NCBI GenBank assembly: GCA_910588975.1
Contig: CAJUSE010000038.1
Span: forward strand, 1-14,099
Length of the DNA: 14,099 nt
Reading direction: 5' to 3'
DNA from: an uncultured Oscillospiraceae bacterium
Lineage (GTDB): Bacteria; Bacillota; Clostridia; Oscillospirales; Oscillospiraceae
Both the position numbers and the translations under genes were made by a program. This document shows, piece by piece, positions 5,754 to 13,184 of this stretch. Every line of letters starts with the position of its first letter. The first letter of the stretch is position 1. The notes under the pieces are model-generated. The model was not told the DNA's origin. It saw only the letters and a program-made list of their open reading frames with translations, and made no database searches.

Positions 5754-6137
5754 CTATCCGTTTTCATAGCCCTCCCGCTTGGCCCGCTGCCGCACTGCCC
5801 GGTGGGGGGCCTTGACCCCCGCCGCATCCAGCAGCTCGGCCGCCCCAAAGCGCAGGCACCGCCGCAGGTTGGCCTCTCCCCGGCGCAGGTTCCGGGACAC
5901 GGTGGACCTGTCCACCCCCAGCCTCCGGCCGATCTCTTTCATGGTAAGCCTCTCGGCGTAGTAGAGCCGGATGCACTCCAGCTGCCTGGCCGTGACCTCC
6001 TGCCGGAGGGCCATGGTCAAATTCCGCTTCAGGGTGTTCAGGGTGTCGGTGTTGCTGTTCTCCTCGCTGAGCCCCCTGGCGTAGACCGCCATATCGGCGG
6101 CATATCGGCCACCCCGTCTGTATCTGACCCCGCTCAT
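5754..6137 (-). CDS. Sigma-70 region-4-like DNA-binding protein in the late operon
   Basis: A 127-residue protein. Residues about 47-95 form a sigma-70 region 4 type helix-turn-helix: VTARQLECIRLYYAERLTMKEIGRRLGVDRSTVSRNLRRG, which matches the pattern of reading an upstream promoter element. No region 2 is present, so it cannot be a complete sigma factor; an ArpU-like or sigma-like late regulator is more likely. The N-terminus is Arg-rich and the C-terminus (100-127) basic. It sits 12 bases after the 76-residue gene, within the structural cluster, an unusual place for a regulator. It could sustain late transcription or regulate another operon. Confidence 0.78.
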   Translation of the reverse strand: MSGVRYRRGGRYAADMAVYARGLSEENSNTDTLNTLKRNLTMALRQEVTARQLECIRLYYAERLTMKEIGRRLGVDRSTVSRNLRRGEANLRRCLRFGAAELLDAAGVKAPHRAVRQRAKREGYENG

Positions 6138-6149
6138 CTCCCGCCCCCC

Positions 6150-6380
6150 TCACATCACAAGCCGTTCATTGCATCGGTAGCCCCTGTCGTAGTACCGCTC
6201 GCAGACCACCGCCCCGTCCCGGGCGTCCCGGCGCATGGCCTCCAGAAGCCGCAGCCGCTCGGTCTTGGCCATCCGCTGGACCTCATCCCTCACCGGCAGC
6301 TCCTCCACCAGCTGGATACGCAGCCGCAAAGCCTCGGCCGCCGCCCGGTAGCCCGGGGCCAGCTCCCGCAGCCGGGCCAT
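6150..6380 (-). CDS. Small conserved-looking helical protein, unknown function
   Basis: A 76-residue protein, almost wholly charged helix (MARLRELAPGYRAAAEALRL at the start), ending in CERYYDRGYRCNERLVM with two Cys and several Tyr. Its ATG is one base after the tail-fibre stop, so translation is probably coupled, and the sigma region-4-like gene follows after 12 bases. Similar short proteins often precede sigma-like regulators in Clostridia prophages (from memory). A joint role with its neighbour, for example as a partner protein, is plausible but not shown. Confidence 0.7.
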   Translation of the reverse strand: MARLRELAPGYRAAAEALRLRIQLVEELPVRDEVQRMAKTERLRLLEAMRRDARDGAVVCERYYDRGYRCNERLVM

Positions 6381-6381
6381 T

Positions 6382-7455
6382 TCAGCCTACCCCCGGGCTG
6401 ACAATGACCAGCAGCTCCCCGGCGTAGGGCTGGGGGGCGGAGAGGATCAGCTCCCCGCTCTCTCCGTCCAGCCTCACCTGGGACTCGTACACCCCCCAGG
6501 TGCTACCGCTCATCCGGCCAAAGAGGTCGTACTTCTTCCCCTCGCCCACCTTGCCCGCCACGGCGGCCCGAAAGCGCAGTCCTTGCAGGCATTCCAGGCT
6601 CCACAGCCCATCCAGTGCCGCCATGCTGCCCCCCAAAGCGGGGAGATAGGCGGCGGAGAGCAGCTGATCCAGGCTGGCGGGGCTGTCCACCCTGCAGGTC
6701 TCCACCCCCTGCCAGTCAAAGCCCAGCTGGGCGGCCTTGTCCCGGGCCGTCTGGTCGGGGGCCAGCACCCCCTCCAAGAGGTAATACTGCACCTGCTCCC
6801 AGCTGAGCATCACATGGCCGTCTCCGGCCACCGGGTAGGTCCCCGCCTTGGCGCTGTTGGCTGCCAGAGCCGCCGCCTGGGCGGCCACAAACTTTGTCTT
6901 GGCCTCCTCCACCTGACCCTGGGCATAGTCCCGGGCCGAGCGGTGGACCTGCATATGCAGGGTCCTGGCCAAAATGGTCAGGGCGGTGGGCAGCCGGTGG
7001 ACCTCCTGGGGGATCCGCAGCTCCTCCCCCGTCCAGTCCTCGGCCTCAAAGCGGACGTAGTAGCTCCGCAGCGCCCCCACCAGCTTGTCCGGCCCAATGG
7101 AGTGGTCGGCCAGCTTCTCCGGCCCGATGGAGCCGTCCGCCAGCTTGTCCGCCCCGATGGAGCCGTCGGGGATCTGGCCCAGGGCCACCTGCTCCACCGA
7201 CCCCGAGATCTGCCGCAGCTGCTCCTGCACACTGGTGCCGGTGACCTTGCCAAAGGGGGTGGCCCCAATGTCTCCCGCAGCGCCCGCATGCTCCAGACCG
7301 GGCAGCAGGGTTTGGTTGACATAACTTTTCACCGCCTGGCCCGCCTCGTCAAACTTCTCCTTCAGCTCCCCGGCGTTGAGCCCGCCCACATCGTTGGGCT
7401 CGTCGTCCAGCCGGGCGATGATCTCCATATCCTTCAAAAACCGCTCAAAGGGCAT
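6382..7455 (-). CDS. Tail-fibre / receptor-binding-like protein with decapeptide repeats
   Basis: A 357-residue protein. The N-terminal helix region (about 1-60) is a plausible particle-attachment part. Residues 98-127 are three decapeptide repeats of GSIGxxKLAD type (GADKLADGSI, GPEKLADHSI, GPDKLVGALR), a pattern common in trimeric phage fibres. A long helical part (about 150-205) and a mixed C-terminal domain (about 210-357) rich in aromatic and beta-type residues follow; the latter may bind the host surface. The start at 7455 is preceded by AAAGGAGG. It directly follows the 592-residue probable nozzle gene, consistent with a fibre or needle at the tail tip. Target unknown. Confidence 0.75.
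   Translation of the reverse strand: MPFERFLKDMEIIARLDDEPNDVGGLNAGELKEKFDEAGQAVKSYVNQTLLPGLEHAGAAGDIGATPFGKVTGTSVQEQLRQISGSVEQVALGQIPDGSIGADKLADGSIGPEKLADHSIGPDKLVGALRSYYVRFEAEDWTGEELRIPQEVHRLPTALTILARTLHMQVHRSARDYAQGQVEEAKTKFVAAQAAALAANSAKAGTYPVAGDGHVMLSWEQVQYYLLEGVLAPDQTARDKAAQLGFDWQGVETCRVDSPASLDQLLSAAYLPALGGSMAALDGLWSLECLQGLRFRAAVAGKVGEGKKYDLFGRMSGSTWGVYESQVRLDGESGELILSAPQPYAGELLVIVSPGVG
7081..7170 (-). repeat. Three tandem 30-base repeats inside the fibre gene
   Basis: Units start at 7081, 7111 and 7141, each beginning CAGCTT on the plus strand and differing at a few positions. They encode the in-frame decapeptide repeat of the fibre protein, so copy number can change by multiples of ten residues without a frameshift. 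Confidence 0.9.
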
Positions 7456-7482
7456 AGCCTGCCTCCTTTTTCTTCAACATTC

Positions 7483-9261
7483 CTATTTCGCCATCCCTCC
7501 GTACCTGGCCTTTACATCCACCTCCAGTACCGTGGCGGTGGCCGAAGCCGAACGGGAGGACAAAATCAGCTTCCAGTAGGTGCACCCCTTCACCTTCAGC
7601 CGGCTGCGGATGACCTTGGGCTTTCGGTTGACCCCGAAGGACCAGTGGGCAAAGGAGGCGTGGCCGAAGGAGGACAGGCCGGCAGCCAGTGTTTTCACCG
7701 GATAGCCCGACCAGCCGTCGGTCTCCGCCGTCATGTGGAGCAGGGCCTGAGCCTCGGGCTTGATGGCGCACCAGACATAGGCGCTGTACTTGCCCAGCCA
7801 GGCCCGGTCAAAGTCCATGGCCCCCGACTCCCACCGGGCGTCAATGGCCCGGGCGTCGTCGTTGCGGCAGGCCCGGCTCAGCCGGCACAGCCGCCCGTCC
7901 CCGGTGCCAAAGCACAGCCCCTCCTCCAGCCGCTCCATCACGGCCACATCCAGCCCCTCATAGAGGTACCAGCTGTCATTGCCGTAGTTGTGGACAAGGC
8001 ACTTTTCTCCACAGGCGATGTAATACTCCTCCTCGGCCCCGTCGTCGTAGGTGACGCACCCCGCAAGGTCAAAGCCGGCCAGAGTCTGGGCCACCCGCCG
8101 GCTCAGCCGCCGGGCGTTGCGCTCGTCCCTGGTGGCCGACAGGGTGGATGCCCACTGATAGCACCCTCCGGCGAAAAGGGTGCGTGGGTCGTTGTCCACC
8201 AGCCGCACCTGACCCAGCGGGACGTTTCCCACCTCCCGGTTCACCGTAGTGACGTAGAAGGCGGGCTCCACCCGGCCGTCGGCCAGGGTCAGCGACCCCT
8301 GGCTGATGGCGTAAGCCGCATCGCTTTTGAAGCACAGCAGCCGGTCATAGTGGCGGATCATGCCGGTGATGGGGGTGTTAGCGCTGTCCACCGTCAGACT
8401 GTTCAACGCCGGGAAGTACTCGGCGCTGGGCCTTCCGTTCTCGTCCAGCCCCGAGTAGAGGCAGCTGCTGCTCCCGTCCCCATAGAGGAACACCCGGGCG
8501 TCGGCGGCCCCGCTGTACCGCTCGGCGCAGGTCATTTTTTCCACCTGCTCCCGCTGCCCCTCCCCCTTCCGGTAGGTGACCGTCAAACAGTCGGTCCCCG
8601 CCGCCGGAGCCTTGGCAAAGGTGAGCTTTCCCGCCTTTTTGTCCACCGTGTAGCTAAGCTCGGTGCCCTCCACGGCCGTCACCTCGTCGATGTCGCTCTC
8701 GCAGAGCTGGAACACCGTGGCCGAGCCGTCGGGGGAGAACCGCTGCCGCCGCTTGCCGGTGAGCAGGTTGAGCCCCTCCAGCTCGGTGCCGCCCCCCGCC
8801 GGCGGGGTGGCCACCGCCACCAGGGGGACATAGCCCTCCACCGGCCGGACCCGGCCCGCCCCGTCCCAGCAGTAGTACCCGCCCCCGGTGAGCAGATAGA
8901 CCTTCCGGTCGAAGCCAAAGAAGGTGGTCCGGCCGTCGTGGATCTCCCCCAGCTCCTCCTTCTCCCAAAGTCCTTCCTCTTGGGGCGTGATCCTCCACAG
9001 GTGCCCGCCGCAGGCGGCAAGCACCTGCCGCTTTCCCTCCACAAAGCCCTGCCAAAGTCCCCGCACCGGCCCGTCGGAGAGCCGGCACACCGTTGCGCTG
9101 CCCGGCCGCAGCTGCAAATGTCCCTCCCGGGTGACCCGGAAGTTTTTCATCACAGCCCCCTCGCCGCCCTTCAGCCCGGTGTCTCCGTCCGGGCTCTCAT
9201 TGAGCCCCAGCCACCGCCGGATCTGTACCACCCGGCCCGGCCCCTCCACGATTTTCGCCAA
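7483..9261 (-). CDS. Probable tail-nozzle / packaged-DNA-stabilisation protein
   Basis: A 592-residue protein that appears beta-rich, with many WD/GxYY-type strands. The N-terminus (GLNESPDGDTGLKGGEGAVM then KNFRVTREGHLQLRPG) has the 'M-N-F ... G-L-x-x-RPG' pattern that recurs in nozzle or DNA-stabilisation proteins of short-tailed phages; this is similarity of pattern, not proven homology. Only a TTG start (9261-9259) has a good ribosome site (GGAGGG, seven bases away); the ATG in the same spot is out of frame, and the next in-frame ATG (about 9150) would remove the conserved N-terminus. The gene lies 13 bases after the connector gene and before the fibre gene. A propeller-like adhesin is the alternative. 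Confidence 0.78.
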   Translation of the reverse strand: MAKIVEGPGRVVQIRRWLGLNESPDGDTGLKGGEGAVMKNFRVTREGHLQLRPGSATVCRLSDGPVRGLWQGFVEGKRQVLAACGGHLWRITPQEEGLWEKEELGEIHDGRTTFFGFDRKVYLLTGGGYYCWDGAGRVRPVEGYVPLVAVATPPAGGGTELEGLNLLTGKRRQRFSPDGSATVFQLCESDIDEVTAVEGTELSYTVDKKAGKLTFAKAPAAGTDCLTVTYRKGEGQREQVEKMTCAERYSGAADARVFLYGDGSSSCLYSGLDENGRPSAEYFPALNSLTVDSANTPITGMIRHYDRLLCFKSDAAYAISQGSLTLADGRVEPAFYVTTVNREVGNVPLGQVRLVDNDPRTLFAGGCYQWASTLSATRDERNARRLSRRVAQTLAGFDLAGCVTYDDGAEEEYYIACGEKCLVHNYGNDSWYLYEGLDVAVMERLEEGLCFGTGDGRLCRLSRACRNDDARAIDARWESGAMDFDRAWLGKYSAYVWCAIKPEAQALLHMTAETDGWSGYPVKTLAAGLSSFGHASFAHWSFGVNRKPKVIRSRLKVKGCTYWKLILSSRSASATATVLEVDVKARYGGMAK

Positions 9262-9274
9262 ACCATATCCCTCC

Positions 9275-9709
9275 TCACCAGCGGGCAAACTGTCCCATCT
9301 CCACACCCCCGTAGGGCAGCCCAATGTCCTCCAGTCCCACTGGCAGCTCCCGGCGCAGCTGGGAGAGCTTTTCCTCGTACCGCTGCTGAAAATATCCCGC
9401 CCTCTGGTCGTCCTCTCCCAGCAGCAGATGGGCGCACAGCCCATAGGGCAGGGCCAGCCGGCACAGGCCGTCGTCCAACGCCAGCTCCTGCTCCAGTGTG
9501 GCGAGCAGCGGGCACACCGGCCGCCGCCCCGGCATCTCTGCCGCCCAAGTGTCCGAATAGGGAAAGCACTCCTGCTGCAGCACGTTCAGCAGGGGCACCA
9601 CCCGGTTCTTGTAGTCCCTCGTCTCGGGCATATCCACCGCCCCGGTGGACTCGCTGGTCTCGTCCATCAGGTGCATGGCCCACTCAAAAACCTGTTGTCC
9701 CGTGGTCAT
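9275..9709 (-). CDS. Head-tail connector / adaptor-like protein
   Basis: A 144-residue protein, mainly helical: an N-terminal helix (GQQVFEWAMHLMDET), a Tyr/Asn-rich helix (DYKNRVVPLLNVLQQECF), then AALPYGL-type helices and a C-terminal QQRYEEKLSQLRRELP helix. Size, all-helical make-up and place between the capsid and nozzle-like genes are those of gp4/gp6-type adaptor proteins that sit under the portal. The start at 9709 is preceded by GGAGG. Assigned mainly from context. Confidence 0.68.
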   Translation of the reverse strand: MTTGQQVFEWAMHLMDETSESTGAVDMPETRDYKNRVVPLLNVLQQECFPYSDTWAAEMPGRRPVCPLLATLEQELALDDGLCRLALPYGLCAHLLLGEDDQRAGYFQQRYEEKLSQLRRELPVGLEDIGLPYGGVEMGQFARW

Positions 9710-9746
9710 ATCCTCTACCTCCTTCCCCGCTCCCGCTCTGAAGGGT

Positions 9747-9765
9747 CGGCGGGGGCGCCCCGCCG
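9747..9765 (-). other. Hairpin after the major capsid gene
   Basis: CGGCGGGG (9747-9754) and CCCCGCCG (9758-9765) form a perfect 8-base stem in the 76-base gap after the capsid stop. No T-run follows. It could protect the 3' end of capsid mRNA or reduce read-through to the connector gene. Confidence 0.45.
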
Positions 9766-9785
9766 GGCACCCCCGTCCCCCTCTC

Positions 9786-10847
9786 TCAGAACTGCATCTC
9801 GCTCACCGGAGAGGCGTATTCCCCGTCCTTCCGGGCCACCGCCCTCACCAGCTGACCGGCGGGCTTGGCAAAGGCCCCGGCGTAGACCTTGGCGCTGCCG
9901 GAATACCGGGGGTCGGAGCCATCGGTGGTGTAGCGGATCACCGCCCCGGCGGTGTCGCTGGACAGGGTCACATTGCCGTTGACCTCCATGATCTTGGGCA
10001 TGGCGGCCACCAACTCGGCCTTCACCGACACATACACCCCCTTGGCCTTGGCCCCCAGCACAAAGGCGTCGTGGTAGAACCGGCCCTCCAGCAGGTTGCC
10101 GCTGATGCCGGGGGGATCCTGGTGGATGTTGGCCTCGTTGAGCTTCATGGGGTCCACCGTGGCGTCCTTGTGCTTGATGAGGTAGTACACCCCGCTGGGG
10201 AAGTAGCTGTCGGGCACCCGCTTGACACTCATGCCGTCGATCTCGCCCATCTCCCCCTTGGTCAGGTGCTTCTCCCCCAGCTTGTCCACCCCCAGAAAGT
10301 CGGGGGAGAGGAGCAGCATCTTGTAGTAGCTGTTGGGGATGAACAGGGTCCGGCCGGCGGCGGGGACCAGGTCGTTGTCCATCTGGCAGCCGGCCTCAAA
10401 GATGTCGGCCACGATGCTGTCTTTGTCAGGAGCCCTCTCGGCGGCGTGGACGTAGCCGGCCTGGAGGGCCCAGTGTCCCAGCCGGTACTTGTCCACATAG
10501 GGCACCACCACCTGCTCGATCTGCCGGCGCATGGCCTTGGTGGCCCCCTTCAGGTTGAGCTGGTCGGCCTGATTGCCCTTGTCGATGGTGAAGGTGAAGG
10601 CCTTGTCGTCCCCCATCACCAGCTCCTGCACGGTGTCCCCCAGCTCGGGGGGCGTGCCGTAGCGGTTGGTGCCGCTGCGCTGATAGTCGTTGAGGGGCAC
10701 GGTGTCCACACTCATCACCTTCACGCTGCGCACGCCGGAAAAGCTGAACCCGGTGCCCCGGGCGCTGTCGGTGACCGACTCCTTATGGAAGCTCTCCGCC
10801 ACCTTGGGGGTAAAAGCCCCCGCAAAATTCACGATCCCATTTGCCAT
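9786..10847 (-). CDS. Major capsid protein with C-terminal surface (CHB_HEX_C/FN3-like) domain
   Basis: A 353-residue shell protein. Residues about 1-285 resemble the HK97-fold capsid proteins of Clostridia prophages (VKVMSVDTVPLNDYQ, then TFTIDKGNQADQ, then MRRQIEQVVVPYVDKYRLG). Residues about 287-353 form an extra domain: VTLSSDTAGAVIRYTTDGSD is typical of the chitobiase C-terminal, Ig-like fold, which in capsids usually decorates the outer surface. The start at 10847 is preceded by AAGGAGG; an ATG three codons earlier abuts the ribosome site and was not chosen. The gene follows a 452-base gap that holds repeat copy 2 and a possible weak promoter. No prohead protease is encoded nearby. Confidence 0.83.
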   Translation of the reverse strand: MANGIVNFAGAFTPKVAESFHKESVTDSARGTGFSFSGVRSVKVMSVDTVPLNDYQRSGTNRYGTPPELGDTVQELVMGDDKAFTFTIDKGNQADQLNLKGATKAMRRQIEQVVVPYVDKYRLGHWALQAGYVHAAERAPDKDSIVADIFEAGCQMDNDLVPAAGRTLFIPNSYYKMLLLSPDFLGVDKLGEKHLTKGEMGEIDGMSVKRVPDSYFPSGVYYLIKHKDATVDPMKLNEANIHQDPPGISGNLLEGRFYHDAFVLGAKAKGVYVSVKAELVAAMPKIMEVNGNVTLSSDTAGAVIRYTTDGSDPRYSGSAKVYAGAFAKPAGQLVRAVARKDGEYASPVSEMQF

Positions 10848-10898
10848 AGTACACATCCTCCTTCAAATTTTTCTCTTTGCCCACCCAAACCACCCATA

Positions 10899-10927
10899 AA
10901 CTTACACGCCAAACATGTGGAACCCAA
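10899..10927 (-). promoter_or_regulatory. Possible weak promoter upstream of the major capsid gene
   Basis: On the minus strand, TTGGGT (10927-10922), a 17-base spacer and TAAGTT (10904-10899), about 50 bases before the capsid start. Each box matches consensus at four of six positions. It would allow extra capsid expression independent of the main operon promoter. Confidence 0.25.
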
Positions 10928-10950
10928 CCGCCGCCCCACCATTTCCACTC

Positions 10951-11240
10951 CCTGCCCTTCCCCCGTAGGGGCGGCCTGCGGCCGCCCGCTCCCCCCGTGC
11001 CCGGAAGCCTGCTACAAAGTGCAGGCTGGAGGCCAACAGGCCTGAAGTAGAACAGCCCTGGGGTGTTTCCAAAGAGGGGCGACCGCAGTCGGCCCCTCTT
11101 TGGTCGTCCAGGAGGGTCCAGGGAACCCCATCGAAAGGGTTCCCTGGCATCTTTCGGGGGGTCTGGGGGGCTACTTTCTCTGGGAGAAAGTAGTCCCCCA
11201 GGTCGCACCCACCTGCCAGGGTGGAACACATCCCTCAAAG
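10951..11240. repeat. Modular multi-hairpin repeat, copy 2
   Basis: Non-coding, between the scaffold-like and capsid genes, in the same orientation as copies 1 and 3. Head hairpin AGCCTGC/GCAGGCT; stem CCAAAGAGGGG (11069-11079) and CCCCTCTTTGG (11093-11103) with inner CGAC/GTCG and loop CGCA; hairpin C with arms CCAGGGAACCC and GGGTTCCCTGG around the loop CATCGAAA (11118-11147); hairpin D with two 18-base arms (11163-11180, 11184-11201) paired fully apart from one G.T. Module B of copy 1 is absent. About 60 bases between 11241 and the gene at 11300 show no recognisable feature. Confidence 0.85.
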
Positions 11241-11299
11241 CAGCGCCTGTGATTGGTCTAATCCCCCAAAACCGCTAAGTTGGCAGCAAAAGGGCACTT

Positions 11300-11668
11300 T
11301 TAGCTTCCCGCCTCCTCCCAGTACGCCTCAATGCTCCCGCCCCCGCTGACGCTCTGGCGTGAGCCCAAACTCCCCAGGCTCCTGGCCCGGTTCTCCCCGT
11401 TCTGCTCCAACGCCGCCAACCGCTGCCGCAGCAGGCCGTTTTCATGGATGGCCCAGGCTCCCGTCAGCCCCAGCCCGCCGGCCGCCCGGGCCCAGACCTC
11501 ACCGGGAATGTCCTCCACCCCCACCCCGGGGAAGGTGCGCAAAAAGGTCTCCACCTCCTGCCGCCGGTCCACCCCAGCCTCCGCCGGCTCCTCACCCTCG
11601 GTGCTCTCCTCGTGCAAAGCCGTCTCCTCCACAGTCTCCGGCTCCTCTCTCAGCTCCTCCGTCTCCAT
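11300..11668 (-). CDS. Small acidic scaffold-like protein
   Basis: A 122-residue protein. Residues 1-32 are strongly acidic (METEELREEPETVEETALHE), 35-95 mainly helical (FLRTFPGVGVEDIPGEVWAR, then NGLLRQRLAALEQN), and the end is a Gly/Ser-rich linker with a short acidic tail (IEAYWEEAGS). Acidic helical proteins with such a C-terminal tail, encoded between portal and capsid, are usually minor scaffolds that bind the capsid interior through the tail. It starts one base after the portal stop with a good ribosome site. It is short for a full scaffold, and no protease is fused or adjacent. The call rests on position and composition. Confidence 0.7.
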   Translation of the reverse strand: METEELREEPETVEETALHEESTEGEEPAEAGVDRRQEVETFLRTFPGVGVEDIPGEVWARAAGGLGLTGAWAIHENGLLRQRLAALEQNGENRARSLGSLGSRQSVSGGGSIEAYWEEAGS

Positions 11669-11669
11669 C

Positions 11670-13184
11670 TCACATCCCCCTCTCCTTCAGCTTCTCGATC
11701 AGCCCCTGCTGATCCACAATATACCCGTTGGGGATCCGCTCCAGATAGTCCACCACCGTGATCTTCCCCTGCCGCAGCAGGTTGTCCAGGGTGCTGATCT
11801 GGGCGATCTCGCTCCAGTAGGCGCTGCCCCCCACATCCAGCTTCAGGCTCAGCTCCACCCGCCGCAGCAGGGAAAAGTCAAACACCTCCCCGGCCACATA
11901 CCGCTTGCCGTAGTAGGCCCCCATCATGTCCAGCCAGATGTTGCCCAGATCCTCCACCGCCTGGTAAAGCTCCTGCTTCACCAGCTCCATGGGCACGGCG
12001 CTGGCCTTCTGCAGGGCGATGATGGCGCTGGTGTTGTCCGGCCGCACGCTGCCCAAAGCGGCGTCGGTGGCCCCCATGAACTCCCGGGTCAGGTCGATAG
12101 CCAGCTGGATAAACTGCCCCACCTGGGGGGAGATGGCCGGGGCGTCAATGGTCCTGGCCACCGTGTTCATATCCCCGCCGTTGACGGCGATGGCCTGTCC
12201 CACCGCCGAGGACCACTTGGCCACCCGGGTCCTGTCGTAGACCACCTTGGGGTAGGCGGTGGTCATCAGGGAGATCATGGTCATGGCAAACATCTTGTTC
12301 ACAAAAATTTGGTTGGGGATAAGCCCGGTGACGGCGGCCTGGCCGTGGTAGCTGCCGCTGACCCGGTCCCAACTCATCCACACGATGGGGTAGCGTTTCA
12401 GCCCCGTGTCCCAGGCCGGCCGGACCACGCCCCCCTTCACCGTTTTCATGCACCAGACCCGCTCCCCCTGCCGCCACAGCCTTGTGACGGTGGTCACGTT
12501 GCCACCGCCCAAAGCGTCGGTGCGGCTCCCCGTCTCGTCCCTGTCCCCCTCCAGCATCCCCAGGCTCTGGCCGTATTTCCCGGCCTCCTCCGCCACATCC
12601 CCGGCCCGCTCCCGCCGGGTGATGAGGATGTAGGGCTGACTCTGGACGTCCCCGCTGTTAGGATTGCCGAAGATGACCCGGGTATTTTCAATGAGTTCGG
12701 TGCGGATGCCCCCTCTGGCCGTCTGGCCCGTCTCGGCCTGGGGGTCAAACCAGGTGTACAGGCAGGCATCTCCGTCCACGGCGGCCGAACGCATGAACTC
12801 CCGGATGTGCTTGCCCAGCTTTCCCTGCTCAAAGAGGGCCTCAAACTGGGTGTTAACCACCCGGCACAGGGTCTCCTCCCCCTTCTCCCCAGACAGGGAG
12901 GAGGCCGACAGCTTCAGGTTGTCGGTGGCGGTGGAGGCCACCAGATAGAGGACCACCCGCTTGATGAAGTTGAATACCGGGGTGGGCAGGCCGTTGGCCT
13001 GGACTCCCTCCCACTGCTTGCCGATGAAGAAATCCTGGTTGCGCTTCACCGTCTCGTAGAGGTCGATGCGCCGCTTGAAGGCCATCCCCTTCTCCAGCTC
13101 TCCCCACACCTGCTCAAAGGTGGGCTGCCCCACCTGCCGGGCAGGGAGGGCGGCCCCGCCCGAGCCCTTCTCCCACTCTCTCAT
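11670..13184 (-). CDS. Phage portal protein
   Basis: A 504-residue protein that should form the dodecameric ring at the capsid vertex through which DNA enters and leaves. The N-terminal part (about 25-85) has YETVKRNQDFFIGKQWEG followed by PVFNFIKRVVLYLVAS, typical of long portals of this kind. About residues 125-150 hold REFMRSAAVDGDACLYTWFD. Near the C-terminal third is the very characteristic FMGATDAALGSVRPDNTSAI, where the central-channel helix of portals begins. The start overlaps the previous stop (ATGA). It has no fused head-morphogenesis domain. Terminase, normally encoded just before the portal, is not in the window. Confidence 0.87.
   Translation of the reverse strand: MREWEKGSGGAALPARQVGQPTFEQVWGELEKGMAFKRRIDLYETVKRNQDFFIGKQWEGVQANGLPTPVFNFIKRVVLYLVASTATDNLKLSASSLSGEKGEETLCRVVNTQFEALFEQGKLGKHIREFMRSAAVDGDACLYTWFDPQAETGQTARGGIRTELIENTRVIFGNPNSGDVQSQPYILITRRERAGDVAEEAGKYGQSLGMLEGDRDETGSRTDALGGGNVTTVTRLWRQGERVWCMKTVKGGVVRPAWDTGLKRYPIVWMSWDRVSGSYHGQAAVTGLIPNQIFVNKMFAMTMISLMTTAYPKVVYDRTRVAKWSSAVGQAIAVNGGDMNTVARTIDAPAISPQVGQFIQLAIDLTREFMGATDAALGSVRPDNTSAIIALQKASAVPMELVKQELYQAVEDLGNIWLDMMGAYYGKRYVAGEVFDFSLLRRVELSLKLDVGGSAYWSEIAQISTLDNLLRQGKITVVDYLERIPNGYIVDQQGLIEKLKERGM

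Noticed and set aside
5046..6401. A 451-residue plus-strand frame running through repeat copy 1
   Set aside because: It crosses the hairpin repeat and then runs antisense to three well-supported genes, has no ribosome site and has low-complexity composition.
7081..7170. CRISPR-like array of 30-base repeats
   Set aside because: The units are directly adjacent without spacers, lie in frame inside a gene and encode a regular decapeptide.
6583..9741. A 1052-residue open frame on the plus strand
   Set aside because: Antisense to the fibre, nozzle-like and connector genes, with no start signal and no domain-like pattern; a shadow frame produced by high GC at third codon positions. The same applies to the long plus frames at 9645-11045 and 11331-13217.
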